Positions 62,741 through 64,000 of a stretch of DNA of 64,000 nucleotides are shown one piece after another. Numbering within the stretch: position 1 is the first letter of the stretch; every line of letters begins with the position of its first letter. Source of the DNA: Ascidiimonas meishanensis (GTDB taxonomy: Bacteria; Bacteroidota; Bacteroidia; Flavobacteriales; Flavobacteriaceae); assembly GCF_037782385.1 (NCBI RefSeq), contig NZ_JBBEXD010000001.1:868001-932000 (forward strand). Direction: 5' to 3'. The notes beneath the pieces are model-generated. The model was not told the DNA's origin, did no database searches, and saw only the letters and a program-made list of their open reading frames with translations. A program made the position numbers and the translations under genes.

Positions 62741-64000
62741 CCCAATGGTTTACAGATAATCCAGTAAAGACAATCCTTTTAGCAGGAATCTTTATTTTTC
62801 TTTTGCATTTGAATGTTCTTCCCGTAACCATCATGGAAGCCCGTAATTTTATTACTGCAAGGGAAATGGTTAATGAAGGGAATTGGTTATTAACTACCAT
62901 GAATGGTCTTCCTAGGTATGAAAAACCTCCTTTACCTACATGGTTTACTGCCTTTGCTGGTAAATCAATAGGAATATCAAATCTTTATGCGCTAAGACTC
63001 CCCACGGCCTTAATGGCCATTTTTACGGCACTTATTGTATTCAAGTTTTCTTTAAAACTTACTAAAGACCGGCAACAAAGCTTAATTAATGGTCTCATTC
63101 TAGTGACTTCCTTCTACATTATTGCCATCACAAATGAGGCTCCTTGGGATATCTATGCCCATGGTTTTATGTTAACAGCTATCTATTTTTATTTTTCGCT
63201 ATTCCAAATGCAAACCAACATCTGGCGTAATGTATTTATGGCTGCTTTTTTTACAGGGCTTTCTTTTATGAGTAAGGGACCTGTTTCATTATATGCACTT
63301 TTTTTGCCATTTTTAATAGCTTATGGATTTGCTTTTGGTTATACAGGATTCAAATCAAAACGATTCCCACTTAGTGTATGCCTACTAGTTGCCATTATTG
63401 TAAGTATATGGTGGTACTGGTATGTTAGAATGGCAGATCCAGATTCTTTTCTAAAGATTGCGCAAAAAGAAACCGGTAATTGGAGTAGTTATAACGTACG
63501 CCCCTTTTACTATTATTGGAGTTTTTTTACTCAAAGTGGTGTATGGACGATACCCTCATTTTTTGCCTTGTTATACCCTTTTGTTCGAAAAAAGATAATT
63601 CATCCTAAGGCATATCTTTTTACCTTTTTATGGACGCTACTTTCCGTAATTCTGTTATCTGTAATTCCCGAGAAAAAAACACGTTACCTATCCCCTGTCC
63701 TCATTCCTATGGCAATGAATACCGGATTTTATATACTCTACTTTATTAGAGAGTTTAAAAAAATGAAAAGCTGGAAAGAAAAAATCCCTATTTATCTGCA
63801 TTTTGGATTGATATCCTTAATAGGAATCGCTTTTCCTTTGGTAGGATATTTTTTTCTAAAAGAATTACCTGTACAGCCATGGGTATGGTTTGCAACCACA
63901 TCGGTATCCTTATGGATCATTTCAGGTACAATGCTGTATTACCTTAAAAAGAATAGTCTTTACAAAGTATTCTTACTAAACATCGCTTTTATAATGAGTA
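62737..64000 (+). CDS. ArnT-like glycosyltransferase (GT-C), 3' end outside window
   Basis: The frame is open from ATG at 62737 to the window end, 421 residues seen. A multi-helix membrane protein of the PMT/ArnT type. The start of the first extracytoplasmic loop has the acidic VTIMEARNFI and GLPRYEKPPLPTWFTA, the family-typical EKPPLP segment (ArnT: DKPPL), and LSFMSKGPVSLYA follows. It would move a sugar from a polyprenyl carrier to lipid A or protein. With the GT2 and LAB_N genes it forms a carrier-sugar-flip-transfer trio. The stop codon is not in view. Confidence 0.9.
   Translation, partial: MTQWFTDNPVKTILLAGIFIFLLHLNVLPVTIMEARNFITAREMVNEGNWLLTTMNGLPRYEKPPLPTWFTAFAGKSIGISNLYALRLPTALMAIFTALIVFKFSLKLTKDRQQSLINGLILVTSFYIIAITNEAPWDIYAHGFMLTAIYFYFSLFQMQTNIWRNVFMAAFFTGLSFMSKGPVSLYALFLPFLIAYGFAFGYTGFKSKRFPLSVCLLVAIIVSIWWYWYVRMADPDSFLKIAQKETGNWSSYNVRPFYYYWSFFTQSGVWTIPSFFALLYPFVRKKIIHPKAYLFTFLWTLLSVILLSVIPEKKTRYLSPVLIPMAMNTGFYILYFIREFKKMKSWKEKIPIYLHFGLISLIGIAFPLVGYFFLKELPVQPWVWFATTSVSLWIISGTMLYYLKKNSLYKVFLLNIAFIMS

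Noticed and set aside
1..64000. tRNA, rRNA, CRISPR, phage or insertion-sequence elements
   Set aside because: I looked for cloverleaf arms with TTCGAATC-type T-loops, regular spaced repeats, integrases and transposases and saw none. Absence is by eye; a tRNAscan or IS search would settle it.

Overview
The window is a 64 kb piece of AT-rich chromosome from a member of the Bacteroidota, most probably Flavobacteriaceae. The evidence is threefold. Several -7 promoter elements match TAnnTTTG, some with a TTG about 18-21 bases upstream, which is the promoter type of this phylum. The gene families include an OstA-like protein, tandem DUF368, LAB_N, DUF349, DUF2911, DUF4920, DUF2795, GldN-free housekeeping blocks and Wza/Wzc-type export genes in family-typical forms. 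Shine-Dalgarno sequences are weak or absent. I see no phage, insertion sequence, CRISPR, tRNA or rRNA. Most of the window is core chromosome.

Layout. 1-1965: the end of one amidohydrolase and a complete second one that has lost the HxH metal motif. 2016-8984: a lipoprotein, a SpoU methyltransferase, a CAAX-type M48 protease, then spoT-like, fur-like and purA. 9111-18505: OstA-like protein, class III aminotransferase, TPR protein, two overlapping DUF368 transporters, aroE and a large DUF349 protein, closed by a strong hairpin. 18805-23979 (minus): a five-gene operon of NatA/NatB-type ABC exporter, MscS channel, outer-membrane protein and a sigma-54 response regulator without a DNA-binding domain. 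24220-28284 (minus): grpE-dnaJ, an epimerase-like protein, and DUF4920-mnmD. 28442-31633: ilvE, a MazG-like pyrophosphohydrolase, two small membrane proteins and an SRPBCC/GyrI-like protein. 31661-35143: crcB, then a nitrogen module of P-II, ammonium transporter and porin. 35237-39755: DUF1684 lipoprotein, MFS transporter, DJ-1-like lipoprotein and a third amidohydrolase. 39729-43601 (minus): a three-gene polysaccharide export module (Wza, Wzc kinase, initiating sugar transferase). 43703-50940: ABC-F protein, methyltransferase, cobalamin adenosyltransferase, DUF2795 and secA. 51034-58061 holds two ECF sigma operons, each with a membrane-anchored partner and an effector, plus msrA and a CBM9 lipoprotein between them. 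58661-64000: galM, DUF2911, meaB and a lipid-A-glycosylation-like trio (GT2, LAB_N, ArnT-like) cut by the window end.

The most interesting things I found are not large genes. One is a probable small RNA at about 51591-51727, with a canonical promoter, a foldable body and an intrinsic terminator. Another is a mirror-image ECF-type promoter between a sigma gene and a small membrane-protein gene at 53428-53505. A third is the second ECF operon, whose effector carries a long charged helix. The sigma-54 regulator at the end of the ABC/MscS operon, a DnaJ keeping only one of two zinc centres, an apparently inactive amidohydrolase next to an active one, and a short-chain dehydrogenase relic at 58362-58553 also deserve a second look. 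Family names are from recognition of sequence features, not from database searches.
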